Part shown: in pieces, positions 18,401 through 26,187 of the stretch
How positions within the stretch are numbered: position 1 is the stretch's first letter
Layout: every line of letters begins with the position of its first letter
NCBI RefSeq assembly: GCF_963975345.1
Contig: NZ_CAXBGE010000008.1
Span: 124,001-188,000, forward strand
Direction: 5' to 3'
Source: Maricaulis sp963975345
GTDB taxonomy: Bacteria > Pseudomonadota > Alphaproteobacteria > Caulobacterales > Maricaulaceae
Length of the DNA: 64,000 nucleotides
Notes under the pieces: generated by a model
What the model saw: only the letters and a program-made list of their open reading frames with translations
Databases searched by the model: none
Told to the model about the DNA's origin: nothing
Translations under genes and position numbers: made by a program

Positions 18401-19009
18401 GAACCAATCAATACCGGTGATGGCATCAACGATACGCACCGACGCGCCCTGGATATCGGCCTGACGCAGCGAGCCAAGCAAGCCTTGCGAATTGGCCGGA
18501 TCCTGCAGCAGCTGGAACAGGGAGGCACTGTCATCGCCGCCGCGTGCCGGGCGCCGCGCCGTCTCGGACACCCGTTCGACGCTGCCCAGTCCAATACCAA
18601 CAGCGCCATCGGCGCGACGGACGATGGAAATCGAGCCGCCAGTGATGTTGACCGAGACCGGCTCAATCCGGCCAAGCAGCAGGCCCTGAACGGCAAAGCC
18701 GGCCTCAAGCAGGGGTGCGCGAGCGATCACGTCGCCTTGGCTCTCGGCGATTGTGACATCGCGTGCCAGAATCACGAGCGCCCGGCTTGCCGGATCGAAG
18801 CGGGCCTCCAGCGCGCCAAGCGCCACCAGATCGCCCTCGAAGGCCTGGGCCAGCATGCTTTGTGCGTCACCGCGCAGGAAGTCGAGCTCGATCGGGCCGT
18901 TGGAGAGCCGCACGAGCAGAGCCCCCACGGCAAAAATGGCGAGGGCCAGCAGGACCGCCACAGCTTCCAGGGCATAGATCACGCCAAGGCGCAGCGACTT
19001 GCGAAGCAT
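15458..19009 (-). CDS. Large AsmA/YhdP-like membrane-anchored protein
   Basis: A 1183-residue protein with one N-terminal membrane helix (about residues 8-32, ALEAVAVLLALAIFAVGALL) followed by over 1000 residues of beta-rich sequence. Strands alternate with segments such as GGSISIVRR and GRVSVLGEAPPLGINGPL, fitting the DUF3971/AsmA-like C-terminal region of YhdP-family proteins. Those are bridge-like lipid transporters spanning from inner to outer membrane. The tail is a disordered Pro/Ala/acidic stretch. ATG 19009 follows a GGACGGGG site. It is divergent from the peroxiredoxin gene. The family assignment is by fold pattern; the transport role is inferred. Confidence 0.8.
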   Translation of the reverse strand: MLRKSLRLGVIYALEAVAVLLALAIFAVGALLVRLSNGPIELDFLRGDAQSMLAQAFEGDLVALGALEARFDPASRALVILARDVTIAESQGDVIARAPLLEAGFAVQGLLLGRIEPVSVNITGGSISIVRRADGAVGIGLGSVERVSETARRPARGGDDSASLFQLLQDPANSQGLLGSLRQADIQGASVRIVDAITGIDWFVDSASMALDRDDSRIRAELTGQLATPSGFAPLEVRIQAGAALNTLLLEAHVSDLSPAAIAPGVGPLSALRILDAPVSLNLLLNASREAGIRGASINLDIGSGHILRDGESTVFEGGALHLNFDPDAGELTLSEGAVSSEVFTAELTGRIYELSDYSGALPMRWRYQLSAGPGHVDLGGVFERPPIWTALELAGAVDLNQAQIVLEQLDVDLGPIQAHLAGQASLSEVEDGRWLPNLRLSGPIEGDVQPEIVLAYWPVLLADSARVWIREGILGGRYFNARLDLDLDAASVAAGALADDRLTLGFDFENAVVRYVPEMTQIDHGRGHAVLRGNAFEVAMTSGRIGEIELSHGVVDIPRLNPKGASARFAGVARGSAAAILALIDEPPLFLTSNFGVSADIVDGDAEVTFEFERPMVDEVDPADIPFVINGTVENAIVQVPGTEWSLTGGRVRIHADPAGLTAQCDGLLLEAPVSFAWHEDFRAQGDEPATTFDLTANVDARAFDRLGIPARRYLDGEIALRARATGQGMGVNEVRVDADLLNASLEVPGGVWAKAAGAPGQAGFTLSIQEAGGFALEDFRAEAEGLAIAGSAELSPQGRLVTANIAQLQIDTLVDLAGTLAGPEQQGEAFTAHLAGRYLNIGEFMPHLRQLGQGGDMIPLSATLDVGRLIVSDRTQLDDFSLIWRSEAAGIRAFSLAGTASDGPLHASFGAPQDGATRELRLEAQSAGRLAAILGVEGYASGGRVSVLGEAPPLGINGPLTARVEIREMTLVQVPILARILAAGSFEGLSALLNGEGIEFDAVDASVMFENGLLTIEDARARGSALGVTASGTVDFANQSAAIDGNLAPSYVLNSFLGDLPLIGDMLVSRPGEGIIGIVYSVEGPFDSLTVFANPLSVLAPGFLRRIFEGTAADRAARDRADARADSAASDAIPGILPDEVLRELAPAEPAGPEANPSEPDTPTPDDAGPGEAATEQPGPR

Positions 19010-19111
19010 CAGCCCCGTCCTCCCGCAGCGACGCGACTGGACGCGGACGGCAGGACGCGCACACTGGGAGACAGCGAAATCGACCGTCCAAGGGGCGGCA
19101 GAAAGGGACAG

Positions 19112-19585
19112 ATGAGCGATCTCAAGACAGGCGACCTGGCTCCACATTTCCGGCTCGCCACCGATGGCGGCGGCGAAATTGATCTGGGCGAGTTACGCGG
19201 CAAAACGGTTATTCTCTATTTCTATCCCAAGGATGACACCCCGGGCTGCACAACACAGGCCATTGAATTCTCCAAGGCAAGCGCCGAGTTCGGTCAAGCC
19301 GGCGCGACGATCATCGGCGTGTCCAAGGATAACGTAAAAAAGCATGACAAATTCAAGGCCAAGCATGAATTAACCGTCACGCTCGCCTCCGACGAGGATG
19401 GTAGCACGGTTGAAGCCTATGGCTCATGGGTGCTGAAAAAACTCTACGGCCGGGAATATATGGGGATTGACCGCTCGACCTTCCTGATTGGACCCGATGG
19501 TCGCCTCAACCGGATATGGCACAAGGTGAAGGTCAAAGGGCATGTCGATGAAGTCCTCGCCGCCACACAGGGCCTGGCAAAGTGA
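19112..19585 (+). CDS. bcp: Thioredoxin-dependent peroxiredoxin, BCP/PrxQ type
   Basis: Reduces hydroperoxides in the cytosol. The peroxidatic cysteine is C46 in YPKDDTPGCTTQA. The residue five positions later, which is cysteine in E. coli BCP, is isoleucine here, and there is no other cysteine in the 157 residues. It is therefore a 1-Cys enzyme that needs an external thiol for recycling. ATG 19112 follows AAAGGGACAG; a much longer frame upstream is antisense to the AsmA-like gene. Its TGA overlaps the GTG of the next gene. Confidence 0.95.
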   Translation: MSDLKTGDLAPHFRLATDGGGEIDLGELRGKTVILYFYPKDDTPGCTTQAIEFSKASAEFGQAGATIIGVSKDNVKKHDKFKAKHELTVTLASDEDGSTVEAYGSWVLKKLYGREYMGIDRSTFLIGPDGRLNRIWHKVKVKGHVDEVLAATQGLAK

Positions 19586-20427
19586 ACCATCCGCCCGGCG
19601 ATTTACGCCAAATGGCGATTGCAGTCCTGCAAACCGCCGAACCCCGCGCAAAGGCTGCGGCGGCGCGCGCGCTTTATCGCAGCGCCCAAGCTGGCACGCC
19701 GGGCTGGCCGCACCCTTGGCCGACGGCAGATTTACCGGCGGCGCCGGCCCGACCTGCCCGGCCACAGCTGGTCGCGCCGGGTCGGACGGCCCGCCGACGC
19801 CTGAGTTCGGTGGAAGGCCGTACCGCTCTGCTGCACGCCATCGCGCATATCGAGTTCAATGCGATTGATCTGGCCATCGACATGGCCGTGCGGTTTGGCG
19901 GCGACCCGTCGCTTGGCGAGGCGGAGCGAACGGCTTTTCTCACCGATTGGATCGCTGTCGGGGACGACGAGGCGCGGCATTTCGTCCTGATCGCCGATCG
20001 GCTGGAAGACCTCGGAACCGCCTATGGCGATCTGCCTGCACATGACGGGCTTTGGGACGCCGCCCGGGCAACGGGGCACGACCTGGCTGCGCGCCTGGCA
20101 ATTGCGCCACTGGTGCTCGAAGCGCGCGGCCTTGACGTCACGCCCGGCATGATCGACCGGTTGAATTCTGCCGGGGACACCATCAGTGCCGGGATTCTCA
20201 AAGTAATTTACAGCGATGAGATCGGCCATGTCGCCACCGGAATGCGCTGGTTCCAACATGTCTGTTCCATCGCTGGCGATGCCCCCGCAGACCGCTATCA
20301 TCGCCTTGTACAACAGTATTATCGGGGTAGTTTAAAACCACCATTCAACATTGAAGCCCGCGACCGCGCGGCGTTTCCGTCGGAATATTATCTGCCGCTG
20401 GCTGCGACCGGCGCACCACTTGCATAA
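19582..20427 (+). CDS. DUF455 ferritin-like protein
   Basis: The 281-residue product shows the DUF455 pattern of a ferritin-like four-helix bundle. Acid/His pairs that could bind two metals are in AIAHIEFNAIDLA, GDDEARHFVLI, VLEARGLDVTPGM and YSDEIGHVATG. The family function is not established; a radical or oxidoreductase di-iron role is possible. The start is GTG, overlapping the bcp stop as GTGA, so the two are translationally coupled, which hints at a shared oxidative-stress role (inference). Confidence 0.88.
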   Translation: MNHPPGDLRQMAIAVLQTAEPRAKAAAARALYRSAQAGTPGWPHPWPTADLPAAPARPARPQLVAPGRTARRRLSSVEGRTALLHAIAHIEFNAIDLAIDMAVRFGGDPSLGEAERTAFLTDWIAVGDDEARHFVLIADRLEDLGTAYGDLPAHDGLWDAARATGHDLAARLAIAPLVLEARGLDVTPGMIDRLNSAGDTISAGILKVIYSDEIGHVATGMRWFQHVCSIAGDAPADRYHRLVQQYYRGSLKPPFNIEARDRAAFPSEYYLPLAATGAPLA

Positions 20428-20510
20428 ACAGGAGTTGAAAACTGACGATCTTTTGTGTCACATGCCCGACTTGGGCACCGGGGCAAGCGGAAGTCTGGGC
20501 AAAGTAACGC

Positions 20511-21746
20511 ATGTTATCAAGACTCAAACTCGCTGTGTGGGGCACAGCTCAACGTTGGTTTCCGGACCGGCAGATCTACCATCGCAGCGATGGTCAGGTT
20601 CGCTATTTCGCGATTTCCACCGCTGTTCAGATCAGCGCGCTTCTGAGCGCTGCGGTTCTGGCGTGCTGGCTCTGCTACTCCACTGTCTCCGTCGCTTTTC
20701 ACGGCCAGGCCCTCGCGGCCAAGGACGCCGAGATCCAGCGCGAGCGGATCAATCTCAACCGTATGGTTGCCGAAGCGCAGGCCAGTGAGGCCACCGCCTA
20801 TTCATTTATGGAATCGCGGATGGAAGAGTTCGATCGCGCCGCCTACGAATTCCAGATGCGCCACGAGACTCTCAGCCAGTTGGTTGAATTTGCTGAACAG
20901 CTGAGCGGCAATGAGATGACCCCCTCGCCGGCTCTCGATAATGACCGCGTCCTGATGGCGGCGACGCCGGCCGACCCGACCCCGCGCATGGCGCGTGATC
21001 CTTTGATCAATGTCGCGGCGATGTCTGATTCTCCAGAAGACCAGATTTCCTATCTGATGGGCGAGCAGGACAATGTGCTGGCCGAGGCTGAAGACGTTAC
21101 CGAAGCACGGCTGGAGAACCTGCGGGCGGTGCTGCGGTTGACCGGACTGGATATCGATCATGTCGTCGCCAATGGCCATAATGGCGAAGAACAAGGCGGC
21201 CCTTTCATTCCGATCAGCGACACGCAATTATTCTCGAACGGCTCTCATGTTGAACCCGAATTTTCCTCACGCATCAGCCGGGTTGCCGCGCGCATGCTTG
21301 AAGTGGAAGAACTGGAACGCTTCATCGAGACCGGACCGCTCGGTATTCCGGTGTCTGTTCCCTATCGTCGCACCAGCCGCTTCGGCGTACGCCTCGATCC
21401 GTTCACCCGGCGGCCAACAGGACACCGCGGCGTCGATTTCGCGGCCTATCGTGGCGCGCCCATTGTCGCGACCGGACCGGGCCGGGTTGTTTACGCAGGC
21501 TGGCGGAACGGGTTTGGTCGCACGGTCGAGATTGATCACGGTTATGGCTTCATGACACGTTATGGTCATATGAATGCCATCGTTGTGAGACGTGGTGATA
21601 CTGTCGAACGTGGACAACAAGTCGGCGAAATGGGCACAACGGGGCGCAGTACGGGCACACATGTGCATTATGAAATCTGGTATGAAGGATCAGCGATCGA
21701 TCCTGACCGCCTATTGAGGGCCGGACAATATGTTCAACAAGGGTAA
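20511..21746 (+). CDS. M23 (LytM) peptidoglycan endopeptidase, membrane anchored
   Basis: The 411-residue protein has a short cytoplasmic N-terminus of about 35 residues, one membrane helix (about 36-58), and a periplasmic coiled-coil/linker. A C-terminal peptidase_M23 domain carries the zinc motifs HRGVDFAA and HVHYEI, plus a further histidine in RYGHMN. All catalytic residues are present, so it should be an active D,D-endopeptidase. It overlaps the following bactofilin gene by 17 bases. In Hyphomonas neptunium a similarly arranged peptidase, LmdC, works with bactofilin BacA in morphogenesis; I infer the same role. Note the cytoplasmic segment available to meet the bactofilin. Confidence 0.92.
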   Translation: MLSRLKLAVWGTAQRWFPDRQIYHRSDGQVRYFAISTAVQISALLSAAVLACWLCYSTVSVAFHGQALAAKDAEIQRERINLNRMVAEAQASEATAYSFMESRMEEFDRAAYEFQMRHETLSQLVEFAEQLSGNEMTPSPALDNDRVLMAATPADPTPRMARDPLINVAAMSDSPEDQISYLMGEQDNVLAEAEDVTEARLENLRAVLRLTGLDIDHVVANGHNGEEQGGPFIPISDTQLFSNGSHVEPEFSSRISRVAARMLEVEELERFIETGPLGIPVSVPYRRTSRFGVRLDPFTRRPTGHRGVDFAAYRGAPIVATGPGRVVYAGWRNGFGRTVEIDHGYGFMTRYGHMNAIVVRRGDTVERGQQVGEMGTTGRSTGTHVHYEIWYEGSAIDPDRLLRAGQYVQQG

Positions 21747-22272
21747 TAAAGACCTTTCACCATCCGATTCGATGTCACAATCGAGCGCGCCGACCAAGAG
21801 GACTGCCATGAAATCCAGAGCCCCATCCATCCTCTCGGGTGATCTTGTACTCACCGGATCGATCGTTTCCGAAGGCGAAGTTCAGCTCGACGGCACCGTT
21901 GAAGGTGATATTCGCGCCGGATCCCTGATCATTGGCGAAGACGCCGTTGTGACCGGCGAAGTTTATGCTGAAACCGTCGTCATCCGCGGCAAAGTCTCCG
22001 GCAGCGTCCGCGCCCGTCAAGTCCAACTGGCTGCGACCGCCCGCATCGAAGGCGATATCGTCCACGCGGCCCTGTCGGTCGAGAGCGGCGCCTTTTTCGA
22101 TGGCCATTGCCGCCACTCCACCGATCCGCTGGCCGAAAAGAGCGGGACTTCCGCTTCAACGGCTTCAAGCGCCCCGAAAATGGACAATCGCCCACCGGCA
22201 CCGCCGGCCAACAAGCCCGCCTCGGTCAGCTCAATCGAGCCACCCTTGGCTGCGAGCAAACCCAGCCTCTAG
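21730..22272 (+). CDS. Bactofilin cytoskeletal protein
   Basis: Small polymer-forming protein of 180 residues. The central beta-helix core (about 35-120) is built of short repeats: GDLVLTGSIVSEGEVQLDG, then GDIRAGSLIIGEDAVVTGEV, GKVSGSVRARQVQL and GDIVHAALSVESGAFF. Disordered Ser/Pro/Ala tails flank it, as in the family. Bactofilins form non-polar filaments that localise cell-wall enzymes. The ATG at 21730 lies within the end of the peptidase gene, with GAGGG about nine bases upstream; later in-frame ATGs at 21772 and 21808 are possible starts. The pair forms an evident operon. Confidence 0.94.
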   Translation: MFNKGNKDLSPSDSMSQSSAPTKRTAMKSRAPSILSGDLVLTGSIVSEGEVQLDGTVEGDIRAGSLIIGEDAVVTGEVYAETVVIRGKVSGSVRARQVQLAATARIEGDIVHAALSVESGAFFDGHCRHSTDPLAEKSGTSASTASSAPKMDNRPPAPPANKPASVSSIEPPLAASKPSL

Positions 22273-22293
22273 CCGAGCGACAATTGCCAACAA

Positions 22294-22326
22294 AAAAGCC
22301 GGTACGCCTTGGGCGCGCCGGCTTTT
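22294..22326. terminator. Bidirectional intrinsic terminator
   Basis: AAAAGCCGG (22294-22302) pairs with CCGGCTTTT (22318-22326), with a partly paired inner loop. It lies between the convergent bactofilin and prfB genes. Confidence 0.8.
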
Positions 22327-22373
22327 CTTTGTCTTGTAGTCGAGGCCGTCGCGTTGCGCGTGCCTGAACGGTA

Positions 22374-23502
22374 TCAGTCGTCGGTCTCGTCACCGCCGAC
22401 GCGCGCGGCAAGCGCGGCGGCCATGAACTGGTCGAGATCGCCATCGAGCACCCCACCGGTATCAGAAGTCTCGACGTTGGTGCGTAGATCCTTGACCATC
22501 TGATAGGGCTGCAACACGTAGGAGCGGATCTGATGGCCCCAGCCAATCTCGCTCTTGCTGTCGGCGAGCGCCTGGGCCTCTGCCTCGCGCCGCTGCAGTT
22601 CGATCTCATAGACCCGGGCCCGCAGCATGTCCCAAGCGCGCGACCGGTTCTTGTGCTGGGACCGGTCATTCTGGCACTGGACCACGACGGGCTTGTCCTC
22701 ACCGGGCATGTCATAGGTCAGGCGCACGGCAGAATCTGTCTTGTTGATGTGCTGACCGCCCGCGCCAGAGGCACGATAAGTGTCAGTGCGCACCTTGGAT
22801 TCATCGATATCGACTTCAATCGCGTCATCGATCTGCGGATAGACACCGACCGAGGAAAAACTGGTGTGGCGGCGGGCGCTGGAATCGAATGGCGATATCC
22901 GCACCAAACGGTGCACGCCGGTTTCCGTCTTCAGCCAGCCATACGCATTCACGCCCTGTACGAGGATCGTTGTTGATTTCAGGCCAGCCTCTTCGCCGGC
23001 CTGTTCTTCCATGATCTCAACCTTGTAGCCATGCGCATTGGCCCAGCGCGCATACATCCGCGCCAGCATGGCGGCCCAATCCTGGCTTTCCGTGCCACCG
23101 GCACCGGAATGGATTTCGACGAAGGCGTCATTGGCGTCGGCCTCGCCAGAGAGCAGCGTTTCCAATTGCGCGCGGCGCATGCGTTCGGCGAGACTGTTCA
23201 GGCCTGCGACGGCCTCCTCGACCATCTCGGCATCATCTTCCATCTCGGCTAGCTCGATCATCTCAACGCCGTCGGAGAGTTCCCGTTCGGCCGCGATGAT
23301 CGTGTTGATCGCATTCTCAAGCCGAGTGCGCTCGCGCATCAACTCCTGGGCCTTGACGGGATTATTCCAGAAATCGGGGTGTTCGGAACGGGCGTTCAGC
23401 TCATCCAGGCGCTTTTGAGATGTATCCCAGTCAAAGACGCCTCCTCAGCAGGCCTACGGCCTGCTGGATTTCATCGGACAGGTTCTGGATGTCAGTGCGC
23501 AT
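22374..23502 (-). CDS. prfB: Peptide chain release factor 2, with programmed +1 frameshift
   Basis: RF2 ends translation at UGA and UAA. The gene needs a +1 frameshift: ATG 23502 gives 23 codons up to CTT, then an in-frame TGA (23433-23431). Skipping T 23433 continues as DWDTSQKRLDELN in the long frame to 22374, giving 375 residues. The stop-recognition tripeptide SPF (203-205) and catalytic GGQ (248-250) are present. The coding join is 23502-23434 plus 23432-22374. The frameshift makes RF2 control its own level. The gene follows mrcA by 100 bases on the same strand. Confidence 0.96.
23430..23445 (-). promoter_or_regulatory. prfB programmed frameshift site
   Basis: Minus strand reads AGG AGG CGT CTT TGA C. 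An internal Shine-Dalgarno-like AGGAGG lies three bases before the slippery CTT, followed by the weak UGA-C stop context. This is the textbook RF2 recoding arrangement. The codons before (GTA GGC CTG CTG) and after the shift keep RF2-like sequence, so it is not a sequencing error. Confidence 0.95.
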
Positions 23503-23602
23503 GAGGCAAAGGGCCTTCCTGAAACGACGGGGCAAAGCATGGAGTTAAAGGGCGTAAGCCGGTCCGGCAAGCCAAACTGTGCAGAACGCCCTATGCACAG
23601 GC

Positions 23603-26095
23603 TCAGTAAAGTCCGCCCAGATCGTCTTCCTCGTCATCCTCACCAGAATCGTCTTCGGTCGCGGCGTCGAGCTGGGACATCGGATCATCGCTGACCGAAT
23701 TGCGCGCGAAACTGAGGCCGCTTTCATCCTCTCGCGATTGCCGAGTCGGTTCGGTGCCGGGGCGGAAAGCTTCCAGGATCACGCCAGACTGCCCAAGGAT
23801 CCCCGGCTGGCCCGTTGTATGATCAATGGGGACCAGGCGAACGCCGGGCGGCACGCGGAAGGGCGCGACCGGATAACTCTCGAGCGCCTCAGCGAGGAAG
23901 TCACGTACGATCGGCGCAGCAACCCGGCCACCGGATTCGCCCGATCCAAGTTGATAGGGCGTGTCGAAGCCAACATAGGCACCAACAACGAGATCGGGAC
24001 CAAAGCCGACAAACCAAGCGTCACGGAAATCATTCGTAGTGCCGGTCTTGCCGCCAAGCGGCCGTCCGAGCGAGCGCAGCGCCCGGCCGGTTCCGCGCTC
24101 AACTACGCCCTCAAGCAGGTGCACGACCTGATAAGCCGTCACCGGGCTGAGGACTTCGACACCCGTTTCCGGGAAGACCGGTTCGGGCAGGCCCGTATGC
24201 CAGTCGGTCGTGTCGCAGAGTTCGCAATCAAGCTGTTCATGCGCGAAAATGGTGTGACCAAATCGGTCCTGAACCCGGTCGAGCAGCGTCGGTTCAACCC
24301 GGCGTCCGCCATTGACCAGCGTGGAATAGGCCGAGACCAGGCGGTAGAGCGTCGTTTCGCCGGAGCCGAGCGCCATCGCCAACACCGGCTCAAGCTCGTC
24401 ATATATCCCGAAGCGAACGCCGTAATCGACAATCGGACCCATGCCCATTTCCTGGGCGAGCCGCACGGTCATGACATTACGCGACAATTCGAGGCCGAGC
24501 CGCAGCGTGGACATGCCATAATAGCGCTCGGAATAGTTCTGCGGCATGTAAAACCGCTCTTCCGGCCCGCCCGACGCTACGAAAGGCGCGTCCAGGATCA
24601 GGCTGGCGGGCGTGTAGCCATTATCAAGCGCCGCCGCATAGACGAAGGGCTTGAAGGATGAGCCTGGCTGGCGCCGCGCCTGGGTCGCCCGATTGAACTG
24701 GCTCATCTGGAAACTATATCCGCCAACCATCGCCAGTACGCGGCCGGTATGCGGGTCCATGGCAAGGATGCCGCCATTGATCGCCGGCACCTGACGCAGC
24801 GCGAACTGCCCGTCTGTGTCGGGCAAGGCCTGCACGATAATGACATCGCCGGGGCTGAGCACCGCGCTGGCGCGGCTGATCGTCGGGCCCATGGCGCCAT
24901 CGGTCAGGGTCTGTCGTGCCCAGGTCAGTTCGGACAAGGGGATGACGCCCTCTTCGCCATTGAGCAAGCCAATACGGGCCTGGTCGTTATCACTCGCCAG
25001 CACTGTGGCGGGCACCCAGCCCTCATCCATGTCACGCGGGACATCGACTGCGGCCAAGCGCTCGGCCCAGCCATCGCCGGTCTCAATCTGGGTCAGCGCA
25101 CCATGATAGCCATGACGGCGGTCATAGGCTTCCAGCCCGTTGCGCAAGGCCCGACGTGCCGCGAGCTGCATCGTCGTATCCAGTGTTGTGCGGATCGACA
25201 GGCCGCCGCTGTAGAGCTCTTCATCGCCATACATCGAGAAGACTTCGCGCCGGACATTCTCAACGAAATACTCTGCCGCCGTATAGGTGGCGCCGGACAG
25301 CCGATCTGCGGTCGTGAGTGGCCGGGCAGCCGCTTCACTGGCTTCAGCCTCGGTGACATAGCCATTGGCGGCCATGCGCGAGAGCACCCAATTGCGCCGG
25401 TTGACGGCAGCCTCGGGATGGCGCTCGGGATGGAACAGGGCCGGCCCGTTCACGACGGCGGCCAGATAAGCGGTTTCTTCCAGCGACAGCTCATCGATTG
25501 ATTTGCCGAAATAATTCAACGCGGCGGCGGCAATGCCATAGGAGCGGCGGCCGAAGTAGATTTCATTCAGGTAGAGCTCAAGGATCTGGTCCTTGGTGAA
25601 GGCGCGCTCAATGCGGCGCGTCAGCACCATTTCCTGGACTTTGCGCTCAAGACGCTGCTCACTCGAGAGCAGGAAATTCTTGGCTACCTGCTGGGTGATC
25701 GTCGAGGCGCCTTCAAGGTTTTCACCGCGCATGACGTGACCAATATTGGCGAACATCGCGCGCAATATGCCGCGAAAATCCAACCCGCCATGATCGTAGA
25801 AATTTTTGTCCTCGGCCGAAATGAAGGCGTGGACAACGTTTTGCGGAATATTGCCGATTGGCACAAACACGCGGTGCTCGCGGGCATATTCCGCAATCAG
25901 CAGGCCATCGCCAGCGTGAACGCGGCTCATGATCGCTGGCTCGTATTCGGCCAATTGCTGGTAATCGGGCAGATCGTCGGTGACGCGGACGACGTAGATC
26001 GCGACGGTGATGAAACCGGCCACGGCCAAGACTGCAGCCGCGATACTGCCCCACAAGGCGGCCCGCAAGACATTACGCAAAGTGAAAATCTTCAT
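23603..26095 (-). CDS. mrcA: Penicillin-binding protein 1A (bifunctional)
   Basis: An 830-residue class A PBP that polymerises and cross-links peptidoglycan. It has an N-terminal membrane anchor (about residues 12-38), a GT51 transglycosylase with the catalytic glutamate in SAEDKNFYDHGG and the ASTITQQVAKNFLL motif, and an OB-like insert. The transpeptidase domain has PGSSFKPFVYA (SxxK), SRN and KTGTTNDFRDAW. It ends in an acidic, disordered tail with DDSGEDDEEDDLGG. ATG 26095 follows AGAGGGCG. It lies downstream of amiC on the same strand, a cell-wall pair common in this class. Confidence 0.95.
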   Translation of the reverse strand: MKIFTLRNVLRAALWGSIAAAVLAVAGFITVAIYVVRVTDDLPDYQQLAEYEPAIMSRVHAGDGLLIAEYAREHRVFVPIGNIPQNVVHAFISAEDKNFYDHGGLDFRGILRAMFANIGHVMRGENLEGASTITQQVAKNFLLSSEQRLERKVQEMVLTRRIERAFTKDQILELYLNEIYFGRRSYGIAAAALNYFGKSIDELSLEETAYLAAVVNGPALFHPERHPEAAVNRRNWVLSRMAANGYVTEAEASEAAARPLTTADRLSGATYTAAEYFVENVRREVFSMYGDEELYSGGLSIRTTLDTTMQLAARRALRNGLEAYDRRHGYHGALTQIETGDGWAERLAAVDVPRDMDEGWVPATVLASDNDQARIGLLNGEEGVIPLSELTWARQTLTDGAMGPTISRASAVLSPGDVIIVQALPDTDGQFALRQVPAINGGILAMDPHTGRVLAMVGGYSFQMSQFNRATQARRQPGSSFKPFVYAAALDNGYTPASLILDAPFVASGGPEERFYMPQNYSERYYGMSTLRLGLELSRNVMTVRLAQEMGMGPIVDYGVRFGIYDELEPVLAMALGSGETTLYRLVSAYSTLVNGGRRVEPTLLDRVQDRFGHTIFAHEQLDCELCDTTDWHTGLPEPVFPETGVEVLSPVTAYQVVHLLEGVVERGTGRALRSLGRPLGGKTGTTNDFRDAWFVGFGPDLVVGAYVGFDTPYQLGSGESGGRVAAPIVRDFLAEALESYPVAPFRVPPGVRLVPIDHTTGQPGILGQSGVILEAFRPGTEPTRQSREDESGLSFARNSVSDDPMSQLDAATEDDSGEDDEEDDLGGLY

Positions 26096-26187
26096 TACGC
26101 CCTCTGGACCCAAGCCCCACCGGTCCTGCCGCAAGACCACGACACCACGGCGGCATTATGGCCGTAGCTGAATGCTGTGGAAAGCTC

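Noticed and set aside
18251..19111. Long N-terminal extension of the peroxiredoxin frame
   Set aside because: This part is antisense to the AsmA-like gene; the ATG at 19112 has a ribosome site and starts the conserved domain.
22374..23342. prfB read as a 322-aa gene missing its N-terminus
   Set aside because: The upstream frame with AGGAGG and CTTTGAC supplies the missing part through programmed frameshifting.
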